From contig VXAZ01007917.1 of assembly GCA_013399875.1 (NCBI GenBank), forward strand, positions 160,181 to 224,180: a stretch of DNA of 64,000 bases, given 5' to 3'. The stretch comes from Gymnorhina tibicen (lineage: Eukaryota; Chordata; Aves; Passeriformes; Artamidae). Below the pieces are notes generated by a model. That model did no database searches. It saw only the letters and a list, made by a program, of their open reading frames with translations, and was not told the DNA's origin. A program made the translations under genes and the position numbers. Below, in pieces: positions 38,601-51,719 of this stretch (the first letter of the stretch is position 1; every line of letters starts with the position of its first letter).

Positions 38601-39986
38601 TGTATAGAATAAGTGTCGTAGTAACAATAAATAGTTATTCTGTGCCAGTGAAATATTTATAAATATGATAATGATACAGTGTAGAGGAAAATAGGCTTAG
38701 CTTGACAGTAGAGATCTGAAAAATGTAGAAACAAGGTACAGCATAGAAAAGTGCAACAGATGATGATAAGGAACACAGTCTGACACTGGAGGTCTTTGGT
38801 TAAAGAAATGCAGAAGATTGAAAAAACAAGTTTGAAAGTAAGAAAGACAATAAAGAATATGTGTTTAACATTAAATGCACCACATATATAGTAAATTCAA
38901 GCAGACAGTGATGTTAAAAATCAGTGAAGACAGAGTACGTTGTGGAACTTTGTTTGAAAACAGACTCCAGTAAAAACAAAAGAGAAATGAGGAAAGGAAG
39001 AAAAAAAACAGGCAGAAGAAGAAGTATATCACCATTTTGCTCTTTGCAATGCAAGTGCAGGACCTGAAACACGAATGACCTGCTTCAACCATTATCTATA
39101 CCCAGCCCTGGCTCCCCTGTGCTCTTGCTTGCTTGAGGAACATGGGTGCTGTCAGTCCCAGAGTATTGGGGTAAAGGGGTATTGAAAAAGGGGACCACTA
39201 CATATAATAATTTTAACTACATTATTATTATTATTGCTACAATTATTATGGCTGTGTTTTGTTTTTTCTGTAATAGAATTGTAGTCCAGATTGAAATCTT
39301 AACTAACAAAATTTCTTTGACTAAATTGTTAAGATTTACATGATGCTAAAAAGTCAGATATTTGGGGTTACATATAACGTATATTTTCTTTTTGCTTATA
39401 GCAATACTTTCTGCTTAATGGAACTGGAATTCCAGTGGCATATATTGTTATTTTGCACTTAACTTTCTGGAAGACTGCTTATTACGCAAAGTCAATGGAT
39501 TATACTAGGAGCAACCTGATGAGAATTATAGCAAACTTTCAGTAGATGAACAGGCACCAGATAATGCTTTTAACTTATGATGACATGAATCAGACACTTT
39601 TCATAGAGACAAAAATAACAGTATTTTTTGAATAGGTATGTCTGCCTTAATGCTTTCAGTCAAACACTCACATTTTATGGTGTCAGCTTTATAGTTACTT
39701 ACAGTTATAGTACTTTACAGTACAATAAAGGCTGATAATAATTAAAATACATAATTAAAGCCCACATTATGTTGTCAAAATACCTTAAAAATTATGTGCC
39801 AGGCAGTGTCTTGGAGCATGCTTCCATTAAGGAAAGAGTTGTTATACTAATTGTTTCCTTCACTGAGTGTTCCTCAAAATATTATTGACGTGAACAGCAA
39901 GATTTCCTTTAATTTAAACAAGTTTAAGTTGGATTCTTAATGATGATTCATTCTAAGCATGAACACATGATACCATTTTATATTTA
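32643..39986. other. Long AT-rich unique stretch, no gene seen
   Basis: No exon is recognised over 7.3 kb. Contents noted: a polypyrimidine tract at 35148-35228, and at 34200-34390 a less AT-rich segment ending with CATATTTATAATAAAAG that might be an old LTR or the 3' end of a retrocopy, without confirmed ends. Open frames here have no recognisable domain. Confidence 0.5.
35148..35228. repeat. Polypyrimidine (CTTT/CTCT) tract
   Basis: About 80 bases on the plus strand are nearly all C and T, with TTTCTCTC and CTTT units and few purine interruptions, ending in a T run. Such tracts can adopt triplex structure; only the composition is seen here. Confidence 0.85.
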
Positions 39987-39991
39987 GCGTG

Positions 39992-40425
39992 TGTCCTGCT
40001 TCTGGCCAGGACAGGGTTAATTTTTGGAGTAGCAGGGCGGGGGCACGGTTAGGACACAGAAGTTACTCTATCCACCTCATGTCATTGCCAGGGGCAGAGA
40101 GAACAGAGTTTCTTCCTAGGAGAAGGAGTTCCTTCTGGTTTAGTGAATGGGCAGAGGGAGGCATCTGATATTGCCTATTTTCTGGGGAAGTTTCGTGTGA
40201 ATTTGTTCTTTTTTTGTACCTTGTGTCATTAGTATTGTTGCCGTTACTCTTTCTTTCCTTATCTTATTGCTGTTTCCATTAAATTGTTCTTACCTAAACC
40301 CATGATCTTTGCCTTTTGTGCCTTCAATTTCTCTCTCCAGTGCACCGCAGGGAGGGGGAGAGAGGAGCAGTGCACGGTTTTAGTGGAAGTACTAAACTGG
40401 AGAACACTATTCCTAAACCACAACA
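39992..40425 (+). mobile_element. Solo LTR, ERVL-type (class III), plus orientation, copy 2
   Basis: It starts TGTCCTGCTTCTGGCCAGGA and ends AAACCACAACA, 434 bp. Flanks are GCGTG (39987-39991) and GTGTG (40426-40430), which differ only by a C-to-T change at a CpG, so they are readily explained as a 5-bp target duplication. The ATTAAATTGTTCTTACC block near 40277 carries an ATTAAA poly(A)-type signal. It is homologous to 27767-28184 but better preserved at both ends. The bases after the end (TGGTGCCCA) resemble the start of a tRNA-primer site, so a 5' LTR with a sliver of internal sequence is a second reading. I prefer a solo LTR because of the duplication. Confidence 0.84.
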
Positions 40426-40430
40426 GTGTG

Positions 40431-43400
40431 GTGCCCAGGAAGACCAGCAACTGCCCTCTCTAGAATGCTAAAGACTATCTATAGGTCCTCTGCTGCATCT
40501 CTCAGCTGCATGCAGATGCCTCCATAAATTCAGTAGCAAAAGATAACAATGTTTAGGTTATCATTCCTAAGTGTCTGACTTCCAGAGTGCCATACAGAGA
40601 CAAGTAAGTGTTCCATTTCCATTTCCCAAAGTTGCTTACATTTTGTTATATTTTAAATTAAATGTTATAGCACTATTTGGCTGAGAAGTATGGATGTGAG
40701 TCACAAAGTAATCACACAATTATTTAAAGTGGTACTTCTTCTTATTAAAATAATTTTATCTGTTGGTCAAACCCTTAGCACTGGATCAATGTATTGGATC
40801 AAACTCCAAATACTCAGCAACTTATGCTCTTGTACTTTAGGCCAGTCAATTCAATTAAAATGCTCCCACTATGTATGATTAAAAGTCTTCTGCAGACACT
40901 GTTTTTACTGGCTGGAGCTGACATTCTTAAATATGGTATGGGTATTCTTTTGATTTCTTATTCCACTTATTGATGTGATACATATTTTAGCTATTTTTGA
41001 GTACCTTAAAACTTACATATTCACTTAAAATAGGTGATTTTGTATTCTCTACTGGAGGGGAACTCTCCACAGACAGAATCTCCAGAGTGCTGTGTCAAAA
41101 TCCATCTGGGGCTGTTTGATTCTGCATGGAAGTGGGATGTCCAGCATCTGAAAGGATGGTGACAATTACTTGCTACCTATATTCTTCTCTTTTCACCATC
41201 TTGGTTAAACATCTATTTTATTATGCCATTTGTTGTCTGGCCTTTTCGTACTCAGAGCCAAAAAGAAACCTACATCATCTCTCTCTTTCCTCACCCCAGT
41301 AAAGGACATCTTGTTTATTGAATTTTAAGTTACTTATGTCTACTTACCAAAATAGAGGACACTGGAAAAGTGACCTTATCACATACTAAGACCTCTCTGT
41401 TTAATTTTTAAATTTTCTGTTATCTGTATGCATGTATACAGTACAACTAGATGACATCCGTAATATTGTCACCGTATGCTGTCTCAAGTATAAAAAGTAA
41501 GACAGCATTGTAATAAACAACATTTTACATTCTTTTAGCCCAGAAACTCAACCAGTCAGTTTTGAACTTTAATAGGACCTTTTTCTGGTCGAGTACAAGA
41601 AAGATAACTCTATGTGCATGAAATGAGTGGATTATGACTCTTCAAAAGTTAAAGTTCATCTCTGCAATTAAATCAACTCTGACAAAAACAGCAGCTTTGG
41701 AAAAAGGTCATGCATGAGTGCTGAGAGGCTGTAATCCAAAGCATCTGAGATAAACAGTAAATGAACTGACTAAAGGCTTGTAAATCTAGTCCTTCCTGCA
41801 TATTTGCTGACAAAGTCACGGTGTTATGGCAAGGAAATTTTAAAATAAATTTGGAAAAGGAGCTGAATTACATGGGGTGTTATTTGCATTGCAGACACTT
41901 AGTGGAAATCTTGTTTGTCAATGACAAAAGTTCTATTATATTTTTCTTTCTACTTTTAAAAAGTGTTCCAAATGTTAATGAAGCTAGAAATGGATCTTAA
42001 TGTATTCAGGAAAACAAAGAACAGGTTTTATGGAAGACAGTACCTTAAATGAGAAAAGATGAAATGTAAGATTACATTTTAAATAAATGTACAAGGTAAA
42101 AATGGGGGCACAACTGGGGCATTTAAAAACCCAATATATTAAATCAAACTACAATAATGTGGTCTTCAACAATATTGGCTCATTAAAAATTAAAAGATTT
42201 TTTTAAATTGAATTAGTTTTCATTTTATAATTATACTTTTCATTACTCATTGAAGTACTTGCAGAGAATTTCAGAGGAAAACAAAGGAACATATTTCTCA
42301 ACTTTCAAAAATGAAGAATACTTCAAAGGATTTATGGGGTCAGGTAAAAACGTGAACTAATAGGAGAGGGTTCTGGGGAAACTAGCATGGAAAACTGCGA
42401 CAGAACATACAGCCTCATTTCATCCACTGTTTTGCAGGAGATAGATAAACCACTACACTGGAATATATCTAGAATATAAATAATACAAAAAGAAATTTTG
42501 CACACTGATGATATATACTGCGTGGATGTGTTAAACAAACAAACACACAAAAGAATCTAGCATCTTGTAAAAAGATAATATTAAAAAAAGCATGTTCAAT
42601 TTTAGAACAAATCTGCACAGAGATATAGTTAAAAAGGAAATCAGCAGCACCTGAGGTAAATGTTGTTTGGTTTTTCCCTTGCCACATTTATACCACCTAA
42701 ATATTTCCTGAAAAGTTAAACTTTGTTATTGTGTGAAGTGGCATGAATTTTTGCCAGAAGAATGTGAATATATGAATGTGGCCAACAGAGAAAATATGTT
42801 TTGTGATATGACTTAAGCAGCTCTGCTGGAATACATTAATGGACTGACATTTCATTACCTGTCAGCTGACTCAGCATTTCAGTTTTTATAGCACTTTTTC
42901 ATTACCATTTATTTTGTCTTTGAATAATGTGTCTCAATGAAACATGCTCAAACAAACTCTCAATATTTTATAGAGATTTATTTTGCCCTCAAAGTACAAT
43001 GCTCTGTGATTAACTTGTTCTTCTCATGCTTTCTGCATGTAGCTAAAAATATACTAAAGCTTAAAATTACTATCAGATTTTGTTAATGTTGTCTAATGAT
43101 ATGCAATCTTCTCTCAGTTATGTGGTTCAAGAGAATATGGGCGACCAGTCTAGCTCTGATCACAATCTGTTTTAAAATAATTTGAGAAAAAAAATCTCAG
43201 TGATAAAAATAAGAGGAGCAATAGTCAAAGAAGAGAAATATGTATTCCTATTCTCTCTCTCTCCTCCCCAACACCCCCCCAAGTGTAGTAATGAATTGGA
43301 TTTGTTAAGCATAAATGGGGGCTATGGATGTGTTGTGCAACTTACTGTATTTTCACTCCTTTCTTTTGATCATTTTTCTTGATTTCTTAATAAGGGATAA

Positions 43401-43862
43401 ATAGCCTTAGATGAAACCTTAAGCAGTTATTATCTTCCTTTGACTGGAACATCTGAATGGCCAGTATCAATCATACCAAATAAACAAACTTGTGACAGCT
43501 CTTGGGGAAGTAATGCAGAGGTTATTCCTTTTGTTATTTTCCATTTGATTTGGTATTTTCACTACTTAACTTTCCTAATTTAAAAAATGCAATGAAAAAT
43601 ATTCAATAAAAATTTCAATATAAAATCAATAAAACTAAAAAAAAAATCATTAATGAATATTAAAGTAACTCAAACTTTATAATTTTTAATGTAGTTTTAT
43701 AATTATATCCTGAAAAAAGGTGTATTTCTTACAACTTTTGAATCTATTGACAGCTATTTTTGTCATGTACCTTGAAATCAGAAACAGATTGCTTCTAGAT
43801 TCCTCTTTTCAACCATTACAACAGGATCAAGGTCTTCCTGTGAAACAAAGAAGGAAGAGCAT
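40431..43862. other. AT-rich unique DNA, no gene seen
   Basis: No gene or repeat is recognised. Two parts (about 41680-41940 and 42780-43080) have complex, non-repetitive sequence, for example CCTGTCAGCTGACTCAGCAT at 42858, and might be conserved non-coding elements. This is a suggestion from texture only. Confidence 0.5.
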
Positions 43863-43990
43863 ATCACAGAATCACTGAATGGCTTGGATTGGAAGAGACC
43901 TTAAAGATCATCTCGTTCCAATGCCCCTGCCATGGGCAGTGACACTAGATCAGGTACCTTGGAACCCTGTCCAACCTCACCTAAATCTAT
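43863..43990 (-). mobile_element. CR1 LINE 3' fragment, minus orientation
   Basis: The plus strand reads the reverse of the CR1 end: ATCACAGAATCACTGAATGG, then TTGGATTGGAAGAGACCTTA, AAGATCATCTCGTTCCAATG and CCCCTGCCATGGGCAGTGAC. This is the well-kept terminal part. Similarity fades after about 43990, although the element may reach 44030. The open frame 43901-44092 minus overlaps it by chance. Confidence 0.93.
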
Positions 43991-46979
43991 GTTCAACCTG
44001 CCCAGTGTGGAACAGCATGTCCTTCCACAAGACAGATACGGAATTCTGGATAGGCTAAGCAGAGATGTGTAAAAAAGGTAAGAATTTGACAATGTACCTT
44101 TGTATGTGTAGCATATTCTGTGAGTTATGATGTGTTATGGTATGTTTCAAAGTGGTTGTTACAAAGTGCAATAAGAAGTGTTACTGCTCTCTTTGAAGTA
44201 AGAGCATCTAAGATGTAAAAACTGTTAATGCATTAATAGTTTGGAAATCATTCACTGCCTATTTTATGAACATTGTGCCAAACACTTTGCTTTTCTAGCT
44301 AATAAGAGATTAAAATTATTCTCTTATGAATTCCTCCTGAAAAAAGACCCATAATATCATTCATTTGGAGGTTCTGTGCTCTGTGTCTTCCAATTTACCT
44401 TTATTGAATTTAAATTTCAATATGTTAGTGTAACATCAAATCAAGTCTAAATGCCTCTTATTTTTTTTCATCTCAGATCCATTGCTTTTATATCATCAAT
44501 GATTCAGAAAAAGAAACACTTACAATAAGCCTCAGCAGGTATCACAATTTTGCTTCGTTACCTGATAAATACAATTTTAAGAGCCATTATTTTTTTTTCT
44601 TTCAGAAAATAGAAAAATAAATCATTTTATTATTTTAATATCTGAAGAAATACAGAAAACAATGGATTCATTTGGAATACTTGGAAAATTAAATTTAATG
44701 TTACTATTTTTTGAAGATAAAACCAGTTTCATTACAAGTGTTGCTTATTTTATGTATAATCTTTTAAAATGAACAATTGGTTGGTATTTGATTTCATGCT
44801 AGAGCATAAAAAGTAGAAATTTTCAAAAATGTTTAAAAACATTCATTGAATGCTTAAAGGAGATGTTGAACCACTACTTTATTAAATTCAGAAGGCAGCC
44901 ATTCCAGAGATAAGACTTCTCAGAACTTATTTGTCCAGACCTAATTCTCCTGTATATCTATGTGTTCAGTTAGATAATCAGATGTTTGTCTTAGCTTTTC
45001 TTAAGAGTTCTTAATGGTGCTACGAGATGAAGGAGCAAACATGGGCAGATGTAATTAGTCTCAAATGAATACTTTCGTCCAAACTGGGTCATCATTTCAG
45101 GACAATGCACAGAGAATATAAAGCAACTAAATTTTCATTTAGTTAGAGTTATGACTAGTCAGAAAGACAATTTTAACTTGAATGCAAGCAGGATACTAGT
45201 GGATAGATTGAATATCTGTTACCTGATGGAACTCCACAGCTGTAGTTATTTTACACTAAGAATGCATTTCTTCAGTATTCCAGTCCACCAACTAGGGCAG
45301 TTTATCAGACTGGAAAAAGCCAAAATTAAGGTTCCAATACAAAACACTGACATCTGTTTACAGTCTACCTTTGCTAATAAATAAAAGGCAAAGTGCTTAG
45401 CTATAAAATTGAAAGGTATAATTATATGAACCTTGTCTCACAGCCGTGTTGGAAGCTGTGCTTCTGCCAGGCAGGACACACTGTTTGCCAAACCATATGG
45501 AAGAGGAAATCACAGGGCAGGCAGCTATAACTGGTAACCACTTTTTGCACTTTAAACTGCTCATCTGATAAACTCATATGCCTTAAATATTCATCACTGA
45601 TGCTTCTAGTTGGAAAACATTTGCAAACATTCACACAGGCTTTAATGTTTGTTCCTAACTTGCCACGTAACAGGCTGCAGGAACAAAAGAGTCCTTATAT
45701 AGAAGTGTATTCAAAACAACAACTTTATAATAATATAATTTTCTGAAATTATTTGGACACATTGGTGATTATTGCCATTTGTATTAGACTGGGGACAGAG
45801 TCTTCAACAAAGCTTTTATCACTGATGAAGTGAGTTTGAAATAAGTTTGTCTAAGTACAAATAGTGCAAATGTGGATCTACTTAGAGGAGAGTGGGCAAA
45901 TAGGGTTGTCAGGACGTATTTGTAAGGAAAGTTTTTCTCGCATAGAGAGTTGAAAGCCATTTTATGTGCCAGAAGGGGAAGGAAAACATGCTGCATAAAG
46001 AACTAAATTAAGGTTTCTTGGTAAAGTAGTTCTAAACTTGCCTACAGATGCACAATTATTTTCACTGTAATGTCTTTGCTGTATTGTCCCTATTTTATAT
46101 TTGCTCCCTAATTATTTATTTTGACAGAGGTAAGAGCTTAAACATGAGGAAGCAATGGTCTGTAAAGTTACAGAATGTAGTTTTATTAATTTTAGGTGAT
46201 AATGAACATAATTTATCCGAAATATTTAAGTGAAAACCTCAGATCAGGGTGCCATCTGCAAGACGTTGCCTGAGCCTTACACTAAATAGTATTCACAGAC
46301 AACCATTGTTTTATGGGCCTTCTCAGTAATATTACCTGTGAGTCTCTGACTGTTCTTAAGTCTTAGTCAGAAGATACAGCAATATGATTTCATTTACTTA
46401 TTACATCTAGTCTGTCCAGTGCTATGTCCTAACCTAAATTTTAGCCTAACGAATGCTATGAAATTGTTTTCTTGTATGTTATAGTGTAAAGCCAAAAATA
46501 ATTTCAATCCTCAAAACTACCAATAAGCCAGGTCCAAAATACTGTGAAACACAAGATTTAAACTTGTAGTTAGCAACTTCACTATTGTGAAGGTTCTGTA
46601 ATCGCTGTATTTTGTAATTCAATGAGTCAGATTTCTTTCTTGATTTTTGATGGAGAAAAACAAGATGTGGAATAATATTTACTACCTTTTTTTCTTTTTC
46701 TCTACCTTTTCCCTCCTCACTTCTGTTCTTACATAAAGGAAGTATTTCCATTCTCATTCGGGATTTATAGATCAAAAGGAGGTAAGATGAGGAAACTGAT
46801 GAAAAAAGCAGGTGTTGAAAAACTCATTTCCTTTGAAAATCAATACAACTTAGACTCACTAGAGCTGTTCTAAAAACCTGTGCCCATATCTCTTAGGATC
46901 AAAATAATCTAGAATAAAGTATTCAAATCCTGTTTAAAACCCTTCAGATTTATGGGCTCAAGACTCCTACTTGCTGAAG

Positions 46980-47035
46980 AAAAAAAAAAAGTTTAAAAAA
47001 AAAATTAAGGAAAAAAAAGTAAGAAAAAAAGTAAC
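46980..47035. repeat. A-rich tract
   Basis: Runs of seven to ten A are separated by GTTT, TTAAGG and GTAAG. It is simple low complexity. Confidence 0.8.
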
Positions 47036-50000
47036 ACTTTCATTGCAGTAATGTATTCAGCAACATCATTATGTAAGAGAAAAACAGGGCAGCATTATTA
47101 ACCAGGACTTTCATGAGAATTAAAACACAGAAACACTTTTTTAAAATAATACTCATAGGTCATTTATAACATCCCCTTTCTTCTTAGCAGAGAAAATATT
47201 TGTCAAACCAGTAAGATGATTTTTGATATTATCAGTTGATAACATGGGGCAAATGTCATGTGAATATAAAATCCTCTAGTCCAGAATAATAATGCAGTCA
47301 TATTTCTATAGATTGGATTATCAGGTTAAATAATGAAACATCCACTGTTGGAGGATTTGACTGATAGTTCCTTTCATTTTGGAGACTCTTCTAAAAATCA
47401 TCTGTTACCGCATACAATTGGGTATTGCAAAAGACATGGCTAATGAGGCTGAAATAATCTGAGGATATTTAGTGAATTTTATTTGTCTGGGTATGTTAGT
47501 TTCTGCACTGAATACAGTTACTAAAATCAGACCTTCACATCCTCTAATACTACCAGAGTATTGTATATACCATATATAGTACCAGCTACTGTATATATAT
47601 TACAATAGTACCAACTACTGTGGGCTACTATGAAATACTGTTTGGCTAATGACACTTGGGTTAATTGGACAAATCTTTTTTCTTTCTTGGCATACTATTT
47701 TCAAAGAAATATAAATGTTATCCTTTACATTTATCACTAAATAAATGGCAGCCATTCAGTCATACGAGTAGTTGGCAAAGATTCCATGTTGTACAGCTAG
47801 AAATAGCAAATGTTTTTCCTCTCTTCATTCAGAGCGTTACACAGTCAGATTAGTGGTTAAATAGCACTGGTTTTCCTTTCCCTAAGTGGCCTTGGAAAGC
47901 AGAGCCTGTAATTTAGTAACAGCTGCAAGAAATTAGCTGAAAACAATCTACTACAGACATAGACAATTCGTATTATAAAACAAACAAATACAAGCAATTC
48001 ACCCAATCAGAAACCTCATCCCCCAAGTTTATTCAAACTGCTTATTCAGACTGTTTTGATGTTGTTCCTCTGGGTGATGAAAAATGTGAAGCCTGTGGCC
48101 ATAAAAAGTAATTTATACATTTTTATAATGCATATAAACTCATTATATCATCCCTTTTTGGAGGGGCGTGGGGGGCAACTTAAGAATTTTTTCCTGCAAT
48201 TATATGTAAAATTACATTGTTCTTTGGTGCCAGCACTGTATTAAATTATTTTAAGTCATAGATGCCTACTTTAGTAATAAATAAAGTTTTTATTCTTTTC
48301 TGATTTTGTTAGTTTTTCAGGTTAATTTCATCTGGAGAGTTTACTGAGGTATAATCTCATTGAAGGAAGTTCTTTATTGTTCTATTATGAAGAAAATTCA
48401 AAGCCAATACAGTTAATCAAAATTTTTCCCACAGTTAAGCTCTAAAAAATGCTTTCACCAAAAGGAGCAGATTTGCAGAAATATATTTATTTGATTCAAA
48501 ATTTCTCAGATCAGTACTTTTAAATAGAATGTAACTTCAAAAAAAAAAAAGAAAATTTTATAGAAAAAAATATTTATATCTTAAATTCTTCTATTTCCAA
48601 GGTTCATTCATTTTATGATTTGGAATTTTTTTTTTGCTTTGGGATTTTTTGTAGGGTGTTTTATTTTTTTTTTGTTTACTTTTTCAAGAAGACTTCATGT
48701 TTTGGGGGTTTAATTGGTGCTTTAAGAGGAAGAAGAACTGAAAAATTTTCATAATGAATTATCAAATTAATGCAAAGGGTAAAGAATATTAAGAACTGTA
48801 AAGAAGCTATTTTGGGTTATTTTTTACAATTATTTTTAAACTTCTGTAACTGTATCAAAGACCATGGATTTCCCTAAATATTGCCAGTGTTCCATTTGCA
48901 AGTACTGGATCTAAAGAAGAAATAATCTTTCCCTTTTAAAAATAAAACAGAAGCATGGTCTTAGTGAAACTATTTCACTTTCAATTAAGTTCCTAGTAAC
49001 AATTCCAGTGGAAAGATGACAGACTTCAGTCCAGCATGAAGAAAGAACAATTTAAAGATACTTTGATAAATTTCTGAATTCTACACCTGTGCTTCACTCT
49101 ATGGTTTATTTGGATTTTAAAAAAATTAGTTTGTATCTTAGAAAAATGATGAAATGAAGGAAGAGCACATAACAGCAAACATGGAACCAATTAAAACCAA
49201 GGAGCTATGTACCTAAAAATTATTCAACTTCTATTAATTTCAAAAGTTTACACAGTGTCTTCAGTGTACCAAATAAGGTGTAAAAATTATATTAGTCTAA
49301 TTATTTATAAGATCTTTTTAGTACTGACTAGCACTACCTAAATCCTGGAGCATATATCAACTCTCCTACACTGAGAAAAAAAAAATCCCCTTTGCCACTA
49401 TCTTGGATTTTCTATAGAAAAGAGACACTGATGTTCTAACTTCTGTACTAGGCAGAACTGATAAAAGTGGCAGTTGTCTAAACATACATTAGCAATTTCT
49501 TGCACAAAGAAAGAAGTTTCTGTCTTTCACTGCAGTGGTTTCTTGTGGGGAAAGATGTACAAACCATGTACAAAATTTGTAATTCTGTTACATACCTCAT
49601 TTAAGATCTAAATATGTATCAAATGTGAGACTTCTCTAAACTCCCATCATTCTCAAGAGATTTCTAGTCAGTATATACACTGGACTCTAGAGAATTATGA
49701 AGAAGACCAGAGTGAATCTTCATGAGGGGTTTCTGTTCAGCTGCCCATGTACAAGAATCTAAAGCCATGTGCAGTATGTGACATGGCGAAAAATGGAGAC
49801 GAGGCAGGGTACCCAGGAGCATCTCAGATGGGTCTAAATGGCTGTGAGCAAGTGAATCAGGTACAAAATTCCCACCTCTACAGTCATCAAATATAAACAT
49901 TCTAACAGCATGTCTGTTTCTTCCATAAGAATATCTCAGAGATCCCAGTTTTCTCTCAAGTGTAAGCAAAGAATGGGTAGAAATGTTTGAATGCTGTTTT

Positions 50001-51670
50001 TCTTTCTTTCATTATTGCCTTTATGTGCTGCCTTGTTTTACTTCATTCTTTAACGTGGCATGGAATTTTAATTGTACTGTCATTAATTCGAAGGCATAAA
50101 AGCCTCAAGAAAAATGTACATGGCATAACGCCCAGAATATAAATACTCTGTTTCTGGACAGGCTTGTAAATATCCAGGAATGGAAGCAAAAGAAAAAAAA
50201 AAGCATATTCAGTGTTGTTTCTAACGTAATATCTGAGTGTTTTTCTTTGGATGTGAGGGGTGACTGAATGATTCATATTCTGGTAAAATAATCAGATCTA
50301 ATTGCAGATCCTTAGAGCAGGATTTCACAAACTCTTGTGTGCCTCCCTGTGCTACAAAGTGAAATAGAAAAGCTTAAGTATCTATTTTGCTTAGCATAAT
50401 GATCAAATTTTGGTAATATGAACAGAAGGAATAAACCCACTTCTTCCTATGCCACCCCTGACCATCTGGTACTTTTTATGCCTCATCCAGAGGAGCATGA
50501 CCCACAGTTTTTGGAAGCATAATCATAAATACATCTCTTTGATTAGAGTGTATTTTAGTTTTATTGATGGCGGGTTGTTTATTGACTGTACCAATGAAAT
50601 CTTATTTTCCAAGAGATTTTTACCACTGAGGTTGTGTTACTTGAATGTATGACCTTCAGCTGCAGAAATCCACCTGACATATTATTACTAAATTAAGCAG
50701 ATGAAATAAACTGTTCAAGTAAGTGAAGATCAGTACAAAATCTAATGGAGGATCATTTTTTAAAAATTTGGTACTTTCTTAAGCTTTTTTATAAGCTTTT
50801 AAATGACAAAGGCACTGTTTGGTTCATTGTTTTACAAGTCAAAATCTGAAGGTCAAGCTGTTGTAATTGCATGTTTTAACTAACAATTCCTTTGGCTTTT
50901 ATGGTATGATGAACATAAAATAATTTAATGTGCTTGAAAGCTTGATTTTATATGTTTAATTGTCGAAGTCTTTGTAATAATGGCTTAATATTATATTCAT
51001 GGATATTTAAAATGGACATGGATGTTTAAGATGAGATTTCTCCCCATCATTGCTGCCGTATTTATTTTTTAAAGGAAGACTACATATAAGTTTTAAAAAT
51101 GCACTCAAAACATTGATCTGTTACAATTAGATTACTTTCACTGTCTTTGTAATTTTAATATTTCTGGAGAATTACTGAAATGTTTGCTATAGTGTTCATC
51201 TACCTTTGGCTAATTTTCCTATTCTTTAAAAATACTAAAAAGAAGTTATATGAAGCTTACTAGGATTGCCCAGTTTCCTCTGCTTTCTTCCAACTTCTTT
51301 TTCCCACTGCACTCCAGTTTTTCATAAGACATTAAAAATTGCTTTTTTCGCAGGAATATTCCTTTATATATATATGTAGAACTACTAGATCCCTCTTACT
51401 CTACTTTCTGTTGCAGCATATACTAATACTCTGCAGTTAGTGCGTTTTTCACCACTAATCCTGAACCTGTTCTCCTGTTGTTTCAATAAACAAATCTGGA
51501 TCCATGACTCTGGATTGTATAAGTCCTTATTGAATGCAATCAGACCCATTGTATTAGATTAAAGAACTGCACTATTTGTGCATCTGTTCTCATTTCTAAA
51601 TTCTATAATCAGAAATTAAATGCAGCCACAACCAGTCCCTCCAATCTCTGAGGACCAGCTGGAACACAAG

Positions 51671-51719
51671 AGGGGTTATTTTTATTCCTATACCAAGGGG
51701 GGTTATTATTCCTATACCA
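51671..51719. repeat. Two-copy ~25-bp tandem duplication
   Basis: AGGGGTTATTTTTATTCCTA plus TACCA is followed directly by AGGGGGGTTATTATTCCTAT plus ACCA. The copies differ by a few bases in the G and T runs. Confidence 0.85.

Noticed and set aside
49664..49969. 101-codon open frame on the minus strand
   Set aside because: No recognisable domain and no exon signals.
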